DNA of 64,000 nt, taken from NCBI RefSeq assembly GCF_019399895.1, contig NC_091866.1:1781501-1845500 (forward strand). Direction: 5' to 3'. The translations under genes and the position numbers were made by a program. This document shows positions 24,492 to 36,800 of this stretch, one piece after another. The notes beneath the pieces are model-generated. The model searched no databases. It saw nothing but the letters and a program-made list of their open reading frames with translations, and had not been told where the DNA came from. The stretch's first letter is position 1. Each line of letters opens with the position of its first letter. Origin of the DNA: Cardiocondyla obscurior. Its lineage: Eukaryota; Arthropoda; Insecta; Hymenoptera; Formicidae.

Positions 24492-27400
24492 ATTGGTCGC
24501 ACTATCTACAGGCTCGATAGTGACATAATCCGTGATCGCGCAATAATAGAATTTTGCGCGGGGCCTCGCGGGAATCGCGCTAAGTAAACAAATCCGTCGC
24601 GATTAATTACCATCTGGATAACGCAAGTGGCCAGATGTTATCGGCGTGAATCCGGGTGAAGATTCGCGTGGATACGGTAACTTACGCAAGATTTTCGACG
24701 TTACCTCAAGTTTAGTCAACCTTGATGTTACATACGCTCGCTTGCACGCGCATTGCGTAGATGTTAAACGGCCGATTATGTAACGATTAAGTCCGGCGTT
24801 AGTCAGCAGCCACGTAAGTCCCTAATCGCCGCTTCGGCTTGCAAATTGCAAAATCGACAGCGGTAAATTGAGGCGTATATTGAATAATTTCTAAAGCGAC
24901 AATATCAAAATGATATCTAGCTGTTTTCGCACGACGTAATCGTGGAACAGAATAGCGCAAAAAAAAAAAAAAAAACAAAGTTGTCATAATAAATATAGAT
25001 GATAAAAAAGAAAAAAAAATACATTTACAAACGTAAACTTGTAGAACGGTTATATAATTTGACTGTTTTTAGAATTGACATTAAAATCGATGAGAAGGTA
25101 ATTCGGAAAACAAGGTGACTTATAAAATTCAGGCAAGTATATCAAAACTTATATGTAATCGCTTAGCGGCTTATGTAACAAGCATGTTAAGCTTGTGTTT
25201 GCGAAGCTTCGTGGTTCGCGGCGTATTTCGCGGCCCACCTCGGCGAGAAATCAAGATGACACAATATGTGTACCGTTTCAGACTTTCGTAAAAGGTTTCA
25301 TAAAGCAGCGATCATTTGCGTTTCGATATGTGAATGTAAACGCGAGTGTTCTTCAAACAGTTCGCCAAAATTGCGCGACAATGTTCCGTTATTCATTGAG
25401 TCAGACGTTCGATATGTCTATCTATATGTTACTAATCGAGCGTTTCCGACGGTGGAGGTACATATTATAACTATACTTGCAACGCGAAATAAAATTCGAA
25501 ATATTTTTAAAGTAAAAAATTAAATTAAAAAAAAAATTTTAATTATAAATACTAAAATGTGTGATTAAAAAAAAAGATATAATTAAATTAAAAAGCAGTT
25601 GTCCACTAAGCTATCAAATTGGTTTGCAACTCGTTAAATTCCGATGTATTTCGTTAAGCGTATCGTAAGAAACCGCTTCGAGTACTATCGTCGCGTAGGA
25701 GCTTGAATTCGAGTGATCACGTTTTTACGATAAACCAGTTGCATTGAAATGTAATAGCAGATGTTGAACGAAAGATCGATGCCAATTGATTTTCAACGCA
25801 CTGGGTATCGTCGACTCGAACCACTTTGCCCACGCAGACTACTAACGTAGAAATAGTAAATTTTATAAATCACCAATGAATGTGCCCGTCTATTTTATTG
25901 AAACTCGGTGAGAGAAAATGAGCCTATAAGAGAAAATTGCAAGGTTTCGAAAGTGTAGATACGAATCACGAGACGAACGTGATGTAACGATAACACAAAT
26001 GTCCCTGTACATGACAAAAATGTCATGCAGAAAAAAAAAATAAAAGTTTGCAATTAGCAAAATAGAAATATGAATAAATGATCAGGTGTAATTAATTACT
26101 CGACAATTTAACTACGCGGCAGTAGATATTTAAATAGATTGTTGATTGGTCAAGATGTTAAAAGATCAATCATATGTCAGCTGAAAAGTGTTATTTTCTA
26201 TGAGATTTTCATCTTTAATTCATGATTGGTATTTGCGTGAACACTTATTTTGTCACGGATATTATATTAAATTATTACAAAATTATTACATCATTAGAAA
26301 ACGTAAGTTACATTACACCGTTGAATACTGATTGAGAAAGACTAATTTTACTATACTGATAATTTATTTGCAAGTATTTTAATGAATTATTATTTCATCT
26401 AAAAATTAATTCTGTCAAAAAGAAACTTTTATTATCTTTTTAATAGTAATTGCATAAATTAATAAATATTACTAAGTTACTTGTGTATGTGAGAATTAAA
26501 TAGATGTGTTCTTTTCTATTAAAAAAAAAGAAAGAAAGATAACGTAAAGTCAATATTACACATAAATAATTTTATACTTCTTTAGCAAAGTTTATTAATA
26601 ATTTTGCGCAATATTTCTGCGAAATTCGATTTTAAAATTATAATTCTAAATATTTGTCAGATATCGCGGTACACAATTCCATTGCTACGTAAGATCATAT
26701 TTCCATTACAGTTGCGCAAATTTGGGTCATAAAGTGAGATCGCTACGGCCCACTTGGGTTTTATCGTAAACGTGTAGTGATTATGTAACAATACAATATG
26801 TCTTTCCGTTGCTCTATAATATACAGTTAAATATACCAATACTTCAGTGCCAAAGAAACAACATTACGCACAATTTTTTATTTTAATAAGCTTTCATTAT
26901 TATCTGGCCTAAACTGTGAATTAAAATAAAAAAATGTCAAGTAATTAAAAACCCTGAACAATTTAAATTCCAAAATTTATATAACAATAAATTGAACTTT
27001 TAACACAGTAGAATATAATTTTACGTTATTTATTTGATTGTAAAGTTTGATGAATAATAACCGGTTAATATCATTTTTCTCTTCCACTTCCGATCTTTTG
27101 TGTCTGCTTTTACAAACTTTTATTTTCATTTCTTAAGAGAATTGAAAAAATCTTTCTGAATGAGATAAACATATGGTTTTGTAATAACAGATTATTCTAG
27201 TGTCGCATGAAAAAAAGGTGCTATTACTCACAAAAGAAATGTCGACGTCGTGTCCTGCCAACAATATTCTCTGTTGTAAGTCACGCTCGTCTAAGGAGGC
27301 GTAATCGCGCCATTTTCGTAATTGCATTATTACGAGAATAGGCATAAGCATCTAGCTGGCGTTGTGCAAGCAGCCGCGACTTTATTCGTTACATCGTCTT

Positions 27401-28436
27401 GCGTTATGACAAGTAAATAATCAGTTGCTCTGCGATGTGCTTATATGATATTTTGCAATTATGCATTAGACGTCACCATAAATTAAAAAAAAAAAAAAAA
27501 CTAAGTCTTAAGTATTAACAAATAACTTATTATGAATGTGAAATAAATGCAGTTTTAATCAAACCGAAGTAAAACAACTTTGTTGAATTTTAATTAAACG
27601 TTTGACAAACAAAGTTCTACCTCGCGTTGAAAAAAGTTTGCGTTATCTATTTTTAATCTCAAAATTGAAAAAAAAAATTGTTTTTAAAGTTATTAAATAT
27701 TTTGCGCTATATTAATAAAGAGAAAAAAAACAGAATTACCGCAAGCCAATATAGGTATCAGCGTGCACTTATATAATCATCGTAATCGACGACGCGCAGA
27801 CGAGGCGGTTACGGCTTCGCAACATTGACGTCTATCGTTGTAAATGATCGCATTTGCAACCGTGCGTCCTAGAATATCGCGCCCGTTAGATAATAAAAAT
27901 GCTGCATTCGCCATATTTGCGAGATTTTATCTTTCTAAGGTTCAATTATGACACCATTTATATACATATAATTTTTATTCGACATTTCAATTAGAATTGA
28001 TTACCCGTTTCAGTAATTTTACTTTAAACACGTACAACACGGTACGCAATAGGTTTCAAATGCTACGTTAAATTAAAAATTCTAATTATTTCTTTCATAA
28101 AAAAAAAAAAATTATAAAAAGCAGAAACTAAGATATTAAATTGTTAATTACACGGACATTACTGTTGAAGAGGCTGAATCAAGTACTTACTACATTATGT
28201 ACAGAAATAAGCGAGTAATGATTTTTCGGCGTTATATTTATTCAGAAATTCGGATACGAATGCGCAGTTTGGTAAACTAGAAATAGGTTGCAATGCACAT
28301 TCAACATCCAACGCGGCTACTTTTACTTAATGCATTTCAAACAGCGTTAAACGATCTCGAGCGCGAACAATATATAGTTTGCATTTACATTAAATATTAA
28401 AGACGAGAAAAAAAAATGTGGATGCTTATATTTATA

Positions 28437-28662
28437 TCTCATGTTGCAGTTAGTACTTCTACTCTCCGTAGAGCCTCCTCAAATCCAGCTAGAGGAGATT
28501 GTAGAACATCAACTAAATCTGGTTTACCTATCAGCCAACAGACTGATGTTAGAATCATGTCTTCTGAGCTCACATTATAAGAAGTGAAAATGAGATGCGG
28601 AGGTTTCACATAATGGCCCTTTGTTAACTCTAAAAATATCACAATCCGTTTCCAGTCTTCTG
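28437..28662 (-). pseudogene. Exon-like fragment, weakly similar to TEDC1 (DUF4509)
   Basis: A minus-strand frame of about 75 codons, EDWKRIVIFLELTKGHYVKP through to LRRVEVLTAT and a stop, with protein-like composition. It is preceded by a stop and by ctaaccaacag, which looks like a branch site plus AG acceptor, so it could be a last exon or the remnant of one. SSEDMILTSVCWLIG is reminiscent of the GSRELLLALSWLLA motif of TEDC1, which works with delta/epsilon tubulin at centrioles; that match is weak and from memory. No neighbouring exons were found within several kb, so a stranded fragment is the safer reading. Confidence 0.35.
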
Positions 28663-28679
28663 TTGGTTAGTCCAACATC

Positions 28680-30628
28680 ATAACTTAAAAATACTCGATA
28701 AAATATGTAGTAATTAAAAGAAGTTTTTAATAATTTTACTCATCATCTTATTAAATTATGATATCAATGGTCAATGCTTTTCTTCAAAGCTGTATATTTT
28801 TACGGAAAAAAAATATGTTGTAGCAATAAATTAAAGAATATCACGTAATTAACGTATGCGATAAGAGATAACAGCGTATATTGAAGATATCGTACGCATA
28901 TATCGTCGTTTTTCTGATTTTTGTTAAAAGTATTTTTAAGTTTAACGTAAAGCATAAAAGAGTCCCTTATCAGATATGAGTAACCCGTATATTTAAAAGC
29001 TTTTAATAGACTAGCAGTTTAGAAAAATCAGTAAAAATGTAATCAATAAAATTGTAGATGAAACCAAAGAATAAATTAAGGATATTAAAAGAGTCGATGG
29101 GCCAGCCCAAAATAATGTGATCTACGTTTAAAATATTATTTGCGACAGGCCGCATCGTGAGAAAGACGCAGAGTAGCTGCCTTTGTTTAAACGATATCGC
29201 TTAAGTACAGCGTGCGAAAGCGCTAAACACTCATTATTCTCGGAACTGTAAAATGGTAGGGCGTCATCTTGGCAAGCCTTATACTCGAGAAGCTCGTTGT
29301 TCTCGCTTAGAGCAGTGACATAATGCTACTTCTACGCGCACGTACGCACATACGCGCAAAACATACAAAATCACGATATATATACAAGTATATTAGCTTG
29401 CGTTGATTCCAGAGAAGATAACAAATGTAGATTGAGCATTATAAACAAATGAAAATGCAAAAAAAAATTATATTTAATGTCTTAAACAGATAATCATCTT
29501 TTAATAATTTTAAAAAGAAGACAAAGAAAATATTTCTTTTTTTTTTTACTTTATCGAGTAAAGGCTTATGTTTAATCGCTTTTCTTTTTTCCTTACGTGA
29601 ATGCAAGGTGATAGAAATATCGCTATAATGGCGACAATACTTCTTATTGACAATAAAACGATACAGATATAAAGTATTCCAAATAAAATTATTTACAGTT
29701 AAATTATTTATCTTGAAAAAGTGTAAAAGTTATCGTGCAAGTTGCAAAAATATGATGACAACTGTTTTCATTGCAATAACGAATCTTAAGTAGATCGAGG
29801 AAAAAAATTGAAGTAGATACGGAACGAGACATTGTTTTAGATAAGCATATATACATGTACATATTTCATTATTTAATGCTCATGCACAGGTATTTTAAAC
29901 CGGAAGATTAAATAAATTTTATTTTTTAATTTCATGAATTCTACCTAATATCTTGTCTTTCATATCAAAACATTCATCGATCTTGAGTTAGTTTCGTGAA
30001 ATATCGATCTCTTGTAATAAATACAATAATTCGCAAGTCGGCATCACGTAGATACAAGAGCTTATCGTAGCAGGCAGGTTCGTGACTAATGCACGATATC
30101 GCGAGGCTTGTTAAACGATATTGTAAAAGCTGTTAAACGAATCTTCTACTTGATATTGCACCAGGATAACACTGAGTGTGTTGCTCTTAAGCAGATCGCC
30201 GTCAATTAAATGAAAAGCTCGACGAAATGCCGGGGAAGAATACGAATAGTTGATAGGCTCTATCAACGTAGTATAGTTTAATTAAATACGCGTGTTACTG
30301 TTATTTACTTGTCATAACGATACCGTGTTCGCACATATCGCGAGTGTAACGATAAATGAAGCAAGAGAAAGACTGCCGTTGGATTAACACCACGAATTCA
30401 CACGTATACACATTCTCATACGATTTTTAATATTGACAGAAATGTTACTGATTGCCAAAAAAAATATATATATATATTTAACTACAGAGTAATTGCCCAA
30501 TAAGAAAATAAATTTTATCAAACTTGTTATAGTGCAGAGCGAGTCATTAAATATATTCTAATGACACGTTGTACTGTTGTAATATCGTTAATATAAAAAT
30601 ATGATCCAAATATACAGCTCTAAATGTC
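28680..30628. other. Non-coding AT-rich spacer
   Basis: No coding frame, RNA gene or element could be supported. It contains T/A runs and a short TA tract near 30463-30478. Confidence 0.4.
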
Positions 30629-31832
30629 ACTTCTTTCACGTCTCATTTAATTATTATTTTTTAATACATTTAAATTATATTATTATTTGTAAAAATAAAA
30701 TTCATTACAAGTACGCTTGCACTAGTTGTTCAAGTGGGCAATTATCTCTGCAGTGAAGTTTACGAGAGTAATAGAAGAGTATACTGAAAAGAAACGTAAT
30801 TACTTTTGGTCCCAGCAAGAACTTTATCATATTTAAAAAAATAAAGATAATCTAGTAAGTTATATTCTAATTATTTTTAAAATCAAGTTAATGGTATTTA
30901 TTTAAAATATGATGAATAGGCCCAATAGTGATTATATTTCTATTTTATTGAATGAGTAAAAAGACTCACCCATTTGGTGTTTTTCAGACCCCTGTTATTT
31001 GGTGCTATCCAAGCTGCTGCTTCGTTGTCCGATGCTATCCAAGCTGGCGTCTCCTCTTCCAGCCTTTCGATCTTAATCTGTACGACAAAGGATCTAATTA
31101 CAATCGGAAAGAAAAGTGACCGCGCAGGAATGATTCGTTCGATCAACTTCGTCACGAAAACGGGACGAATGTTCGACAGGAACGGCCGCGTCGAGTTACG
31201 AGACGAACATCCTGCAATAGAGTTCTACGGAAACAGGCAGGAAACGAGACGAGAAAACGCAAAAGGCGATTTCGTACGATCTTCCGATGTCATTTGCAAT
31301 CATACGTACAATAATGAATTGCATCACGACTGCTCGCTCGAATACCATCCGCGACGCTTTGCTATATGCCGGACACAATCATGGCGATGGCTTCTTTTTT
31401 TACGCCGTGTACGTACGTGAGGTAGGTCAAACCGAGATCGAAGATCCAGCTCGGTCTCGCGAAACGAGTTTCACACATGCACGAAAATAATCGACGATCG
31501 GCGGAGGTTGTCCCCCCCTCTACGAGCAGTCGAGACTTCATCGACGCTGTTTCTCATTCACATCGTATTACTGATAAACTAGCCGAGAACGATGCAGGCG
31601 ACCGCGCGCGAGAGAAAGACCGGCGACTCTTTATCCACGTCAGCGGTCAGTTTTCTACAACACGAGTAAAATATACCTTCTTCCGAGTAGATGAGGCTGT
31701 TCGGCAGCTTCCGTAGTACCGGAGACTCGATTCGTTACCGTGGAACCACTAAATTCAGAGAAAGCGATAGCGCACGTCATCCCACGCACTCGTTACGGTG
31801 GCTTCGCAAGTAATGAGGAGAGGAAGGGCTGC
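30629..31832. repeat. Left arm of a 3.2-kb imperfect palindrome
   Basis: Matches, as reverse complement, the sequence 32144-33829. Paired landmarks: cttctttcacgtctc (30630) with gagacataaaagaag (33815); gaagtttacgagagtaat (about 30758) with attaccctcgtaaacttc (about 33690); ggcccaatagtgattata (about 30919) with tataatcactattgggcc; and ggtggcttcgcaag (about 31796) with cttgtgaagccacc (32168). By eye the better parts are about 80-85% identical. The outer ends fade in AT-rich sequence, so no clear target-site duplication can be given. It could be a foldback or long-TIR transposon or an old inverted gene duplication. Confidence 0.75.
30970..31077 (-). other. Exon-like block in left palindrome arm
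   Basis: Minus-strand block between an AG acceptor (tcgtacag) and a GTGAGT donor, open as IKIERLEEETPAWIASDNEA and on. It contains a roughly 30-bp internal repeat (gcttggatagca twice). The right arm has two counterparts with the same acceptor context, on the opposite strand. Whether it is transcribed is unknown. Confidence 0.4.
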
Positions 31833-32143
31833 TTGTGTCGAACGGTCGCTAGGCGTCGCTCATCTATACCACAGAAAAACTTTTTAATACGTTTCCAAAG
31901 GATTTCAATTTCAAAAGATTTGTCTGAAGGACGGAAAAAGCATTTCGATCCTTACACTGGCGCGCAGTTCGACATGGGGGACGGTCGCAGGTTCCGGCAC
32001 AGTTTCAGGTGTACTTTACATCCGAGAAAATTACTGCACATCCGTTATGTGCACGTAGCAGGCTGACCAGCCGGCATGGGCCCTATCTCGGTTTTCGGTA
32101 CAGTTCCAGGTGCACTTTACGCGCCAGAAAGTAACTGCGCTGC
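31833..32143. repeat. Central spacer of the palindrome with a 100-bp-spaced direct repeat
   Basis: The 311-bp centre does not pair with itself. It contains two direct copies of a roughly 50-bp unit, at 31990-32040 and 32090-32141, sharing CAGTTYCAGGTGYACTTTAC and RGAAARTWACTGC. The translated units read QFQVYFTSEKITA and QFQVHFTRQKVTA, so the repeat keeps a frame, but no long ORF joins them. Confidence 0.55.
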
Positions 32144-32537
32144 GCAGCTCATCCTCCCCTCACTGCTTGTGAAGCCACCTTGACGAGTGTCACGGGACGA
32201 GGCCCGCTGATCATTTTCACCGAATTATGCGGTTCCACGGTGACGGATCGAATTCCTTGGTACTCCAGAAGCTGCGGAACGGCCTCTTCTACTTGGAAAA
32301 AGGTATGTTTTACTTGAGTTGTAGAAAATTGACTGTAAACGTGGATAAAAAGATCACCGGTATTCACTCGCGCGCGGACGCCATGTCTCGGCCCGTCTAT
32401 CGGTAATACGACGTGAATGAGAGACGGCGTCGATGAAGTCTCGAGTGCTCATAGACGGGATATTCAAGTACTCGTGTGAAACGCGTTTTGCGAGACCGAG
32501 CTGGATTTTCAATCTCGATTTAACCTCCGTCACGTAT

Positions 32538-32778
32538 ACTGAAAGGCATTTAAGGTATTAGCTGTGGCGACGGCGGTAAACGTACGTGTCCTCTCTTTCT
32601 CTCGGCCGGCGAGGATGCGTGACGTAGTTAGTGAGGCGCGTTCATCCTCGGTCCTTGGCTGCCGGCACCCCGCGGTACATGTACCTAGACTACGCGCTTC
32701 GTGTAAGACTCGACGCACACGGCAAGGTCTCGTAAGCTAGCGCCGTTGTTGCAGCTAACGCCATATTTCCTTTTCAGT
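32538..32778. mobile_element. Nested 241-bp MITE-like insertion
   Basis: Absent from the left arm, where the equivalent site reads gtgtacgtacgtgagg. Its ends are inverted repeats: ACTGAAAGGCATTTAAGG at the left, and ACTGAAAAGGAAATATGG as the reverse complement of the right. Similarity continues for about 40 bp (TTAGCTG followed by ACGGCG). TAC occurs on both sides, so the target duplication is probably 2-4 bp. The interior is CpG-rich and has no coding frame. A non-autonomous DNA transposon is the natural reading; the superfamily is not assigned. Confidence 0.6.
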
Positions 32779-33117
32779 GTACGTACGCGGCGTAGAAGAA
32801 GTCGTCGCCATGATCGTGTTCGGCACATAGCGAAGCGTCGCGGATCGTATTCGAACGGGCAGTCGCCATGCAATTCATTACTGTACGTAAGATCGCGAAC
32901 GACGTCGGAAGATCGTACGAAATCGCCTCTTGCGTTTGCTCATTTCGTTTCCTGTCCGCTTCCGTAAAACTCGGTATTGCACGATGGTTAGTCTCGTAAT
33001 TCGACGCGGCCGTTCCTGCGGAACATTCGTGTCGTTTCCGTGACGAAATTGATCGAACGGATAGCCCCTGTGCGATCACGTTTCTTTCCGATTGTAATTG
33101 GATCCTTTGTTGTACAG

Positions 33118-33205
33118 GTTAAGATCGGAAGGGTGGAGGAGGAGACAACAGCTTGGGGAGCATTGGACAACGGAGTAGCATCCTGGATGTCTCGTTATTC
33201 ACACG
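33118..33205 (+). other. Exon-like block 1 in right palindrome arm
   Basis: Follows ttgtacag and ends at a GTAAGA donor. It reads VKIGRVEEETTAWGALDNG, close to the left-arm block (IKIERLEEETPAW). All exon-like blocks run outward from the palindrome centre. Confidence 0.4.
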
Positions 33206-33295
33206 GTAAGAAAGAGATATAGACACTTCTGCATTTGTTTACAATTTTGTAATAAATATGATTAATCTAATTTTTTTAATAATTCTTTTGTGCAG

Positions 33296-33487
33296 GTTAA
33301 GACCCGAGGTGTCAGAGAAGAGACGGCGACTTGGAAAATATCGAGCAAGAAAGACCTTAAAGGCATCGCACATTTTGATCTGGAAAGCATCAAACAACAG
33401 CGACCTGGATAGCTTGAAACAACAGCGTTCTGGAAAGCACCTAACAACGCCGACCTTTGGGAGACATGAAGCAGCAACAACGTTTCG
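33296..33487 (+). other. Exon-like block 2 in right arm, with 25-bp tandem repeat
   Basis: Begins after tttgtgcag with GTTAAGACC (VKTRGVREETATW), so it is a diverged duplicate of block 1, and ends at a GTGAGT donor matching that of the left-arm block. Positions 33380-33454 hold three 25-bp units starting ctggaaagc / ctggatagc. In-frame stops show decay. Confidence 0.4.
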
Positions 33488-33829
33488 GTGAGTCTTTTTA
33501 TTCATTCAGTGAAACAGAAATATAATCACTATTGGGCCCATTCGTCATTTTTTAATAAATACCATTAACCTGATTAAAAAAAATAATTAGAATATAATTT
33601 ACTAGATCACATTTATTGTTAGAGATATGATAAATTTTTGGCTGGGACCAGAAGTAATTATTTTTCTTTTCAGTATACTTTTCTATTACCCTCGTAAACT
33701 TCATTCCAGAGATAATCTCCCACTTTAACGATTTGTGCAGACCGGTATTGTAATAAGTTTTCTTTCCGCAATCAATAATATAATTAAAAAATAATAAAAA
33801 AGCGATAGTTAAACGAGACATAAAAGAAG

Positions 33830-36800
33830 TAACTAACAGAATCATCATAAATCGTTTATGCAAATTTTCACGTCTCATAACAAAATATGCTTGATATCAT
33901 TAATAATCTAAATACAGAAAAATATTAGACTTAACAAAAAATAAGAAACTCTTAACTAAAACTTTAACCCGTATTTTATACAAACTAGAACTTTTACGTT
34001 AAAAAAAAAAAAAAAGAATTATATCTATTTCTATTATTTTATTCATTATCAATGTTTACCTACTTTTTACTAATATTGCTAACACGCGCAAATGCGTGTC
34101 GTCAAGTATATCGCAATACCCTCGCGAAGCGGCAAAGAAAATAAAAATTATCCGTCCGTATTTACACGCGCTTGTTACTCGCAATCCGATCATTCATTGC
34201 GGCGTGTCCCCGCTGTAGATAGGACGCTCGCGACAGACATATCGCCGACGCTATAACGTTGCATCGCACCGATCCCCACTGTATCGCACGACTGGGCGCG
34301 ATTCACGCTCATTCATTACATAAAGCAGCTCACTGTTTACCGAGAGCCCGCTTTATTTTTAGTCATGCCGCGTTGCTTTATGCGACGCCCGCCGATTTGT
34401 GAGACCGCACCGTCCGTCCCTCGTTCGTTCTCGCAAGAGCGCGGTTAACTCCCGTTTACGCAACCGCGTTTCGCAGCCGTTTCTCGGCGTCGCGGATCGT
34501 GCCGCACGCATTCGAGAATTACGTTCCGATGAGCCGCGATCACGACTGCGTCTTATTCCAAGTTCCGCTGATAACAAGAAATCGGGAAATCACCTTTCAG
34601 CGTAAAACGTTTATGTAACGATTATCCCACGCGACCGGTGCTTTTAGACAAATTAATTAATTTTTTTTTTTTTACAAAACGACCGATAGTAATGCAGTCT
34701 AGTAGAATGTCAAGTAAAAAAAGATAATAGTGCAAAATATATCCACCTTCGTCGAGTGGGCTTTTTTTTGCAGTAAAAAAAAAGAAATAAAAAAATATTT
34801 TTTTTTTAATAAATCGGCGAGAATCAGAATTTGTAAAACATAAGAATACGTTGAATGTCATCACGATTGTGGCATTGATCGCGGACACAAAGCCAATATA
34901 TTTAACTTTTATTAGCACGTAAACTTCTTCCTTTTTCTTTTAACGCTATTAATAACAATCAATCTTTTTTTTATATATATATAAATTTATCAGCCGAAGA
35001 GGCCTTACATAATTTACTGAACCCAAAGACTCTTTCGAAACAGTTCTAACCGCATTTTTGCGAAATGGCGCAACCGGTGAATATTCACAAAATGTTTCGT
35101 GTACATTCGGCCGATTGAGGAATTCAAGTCGGTATCCGTACTTTTCAATCGTATATATTGAACTCGTTAAGTGTTGCTCAACGCTCTAGTAAACGCGCGA
35201 CTCGGTAAAGTGCCTAATTACGAAACGCAATGTTTAATAACGTGCGCGATAGGTCGGCTAAGTAAAGTTAGCGCGCGACGAGCTTTTTAAGCGATCGTCG
35301 TTACCTTTGAAAGTAGCGATTGCAGTTTGATAAAAGAACAAAAACAAAGCAATTTGTTAATAAGATAATTTAACAAATAAGCCAGAGGATGTGGCTTATG
35401 ATTTCCTTTGCACGGGAAATAAAAAGTACAGTTAAATTTTGTAAAATTAAAAAGAATATAAAATATGTAACGTATTCTTATTAGCAATAAAAATTCAAAA
35501 GCACTTTAAATTTAAATAAATTAAAAGAAAAAAAAGTATAATTACAATTATAATATATATATATATATATTTTTTATATAAAAATAATTTTTAAATAGTT
35601 GTAGTTTATATTTTTTCAAGTTTTAAAAGAATATCGGGATAGATTTTGTGAAATTTTATTTCGCACCCGCGGAAACTGATAACGTATTAAGAAGTCTCGA
35701 AATCGATTTAATCGAAGCTTCAAATTATATTGCACTTTTCCTCTTTGCAGCTCGATTAAATAAACTTGATAACATAATCACTCGCTCCGCTGTTTTTATT
35801 CGTTACGTCTTCAATCCAAGAATAAAATTAAAATATTTACGTAAACTTGCAAAAGAGCGAGATTAAAACATTAAACGGAGACGTAGATTAGCGATAAACT
35901 GCTATGGTTTACGGCATTAATGAAAATCGTCAACGGCGATTGGGATCGCGTTGCAAAATTCCCATGGGTGCCTCCGCCGCCGAAAAGGAGCCTGGTACAG
36001 CGGCGTGTGGTTGCGGCGCGCCTCGCCGGCCGTGTGTAAACCATTTACGTAACGTCGCAAGATACGCCGTATTTCGATGATTAACAATTTGTTTTGCGAT
36101 CGGCAAAGGTGACTCTTTGTACGGCACAAATACCTTACGTAAGATAGCAGATAAACGTGCGTATGCAGCTGGAGATTAAGCGCGCGCGGTTTTTCGGATT
36201 TCGTGCCGAGACGCGATTTATTTTTTCTTCTTCTTTTTTTTTTTTCCTTTTTTTCTTTTTCTTTTTTGCCTGCATCTTCTTGCAACGTGCACCGCATTTA
36301 TCGAAATCGAAAGAACCGCCGAGCTGCCAAACGATGGCCCGGCTTCTTGCCACGCGTATCGCTGTGAAGCAGATTAGTTGATAATTCTTGCCGCTTAATT
36401 GCCGCATAGTAATTTATAAATTTTTTCTTAAATACTTACATCCTGATTTGGAAAATAAATGTATATTCAAGTGGGGTAATATTAATAAACTCAGCGCGGC
36501 GGAACAGTTTGCAAAAGTCGATTCTCGTTGCAGTTAACATTCCTCGTCGCATAACGATCGAGAAAATATGCGCGCACGCATACACACGTACGCGATATAT
36601 CTTCCCCATGCATCATCGTTATTCCTCGCTACATCTGTTAAGAAATAAATTTATTCGCAGAATGTAAGAAGCAGATACCCAGAATCTTATTACGCGCGAG
36701 TATGTCAGATTGAAATTTCGATAGAAAGATACCGCGATTTATTAGAATAGAATAATGTTAGAATTTGGAATAAAATACACGCGTGCAATGATTGGTTTAA

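Larger units (their letters stand above)
13976..28430. other. Gene-poor AT-rich region
   Basis: 14.5 kb without a supported coding frame. Contents: long A/T runs, TA microsatellites (about 16090-16111 and 24461-24491), an AAAG-type repeat (20206-20238), and CpG-denser patches near 15400-15620, 18780-18980, 22440-23000 and 24590-24800, several of which contain TTACRTAA. Frames such as 17272-17625 and 22605-23081 lack protein-like composition and have no partner exons. Confidence 0.45.
32144..33829. repeat. Right arm of the 3.2-kb imperfect palindrome
   Basis: Reverse-complement partner of 30629-31832. It is about 480 bp longer for two visible reasons: a 241-bp insertion with its own inverted ends at 32538-32778, and an extra intron plus exon-like block (33206-33487) duplicated next to 33118-33205. 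Subtracting these gives about 1.16 kb, close to the 1.2 kb of the left arm, which supports the pairing along the whole length. Confidence 0.75.
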
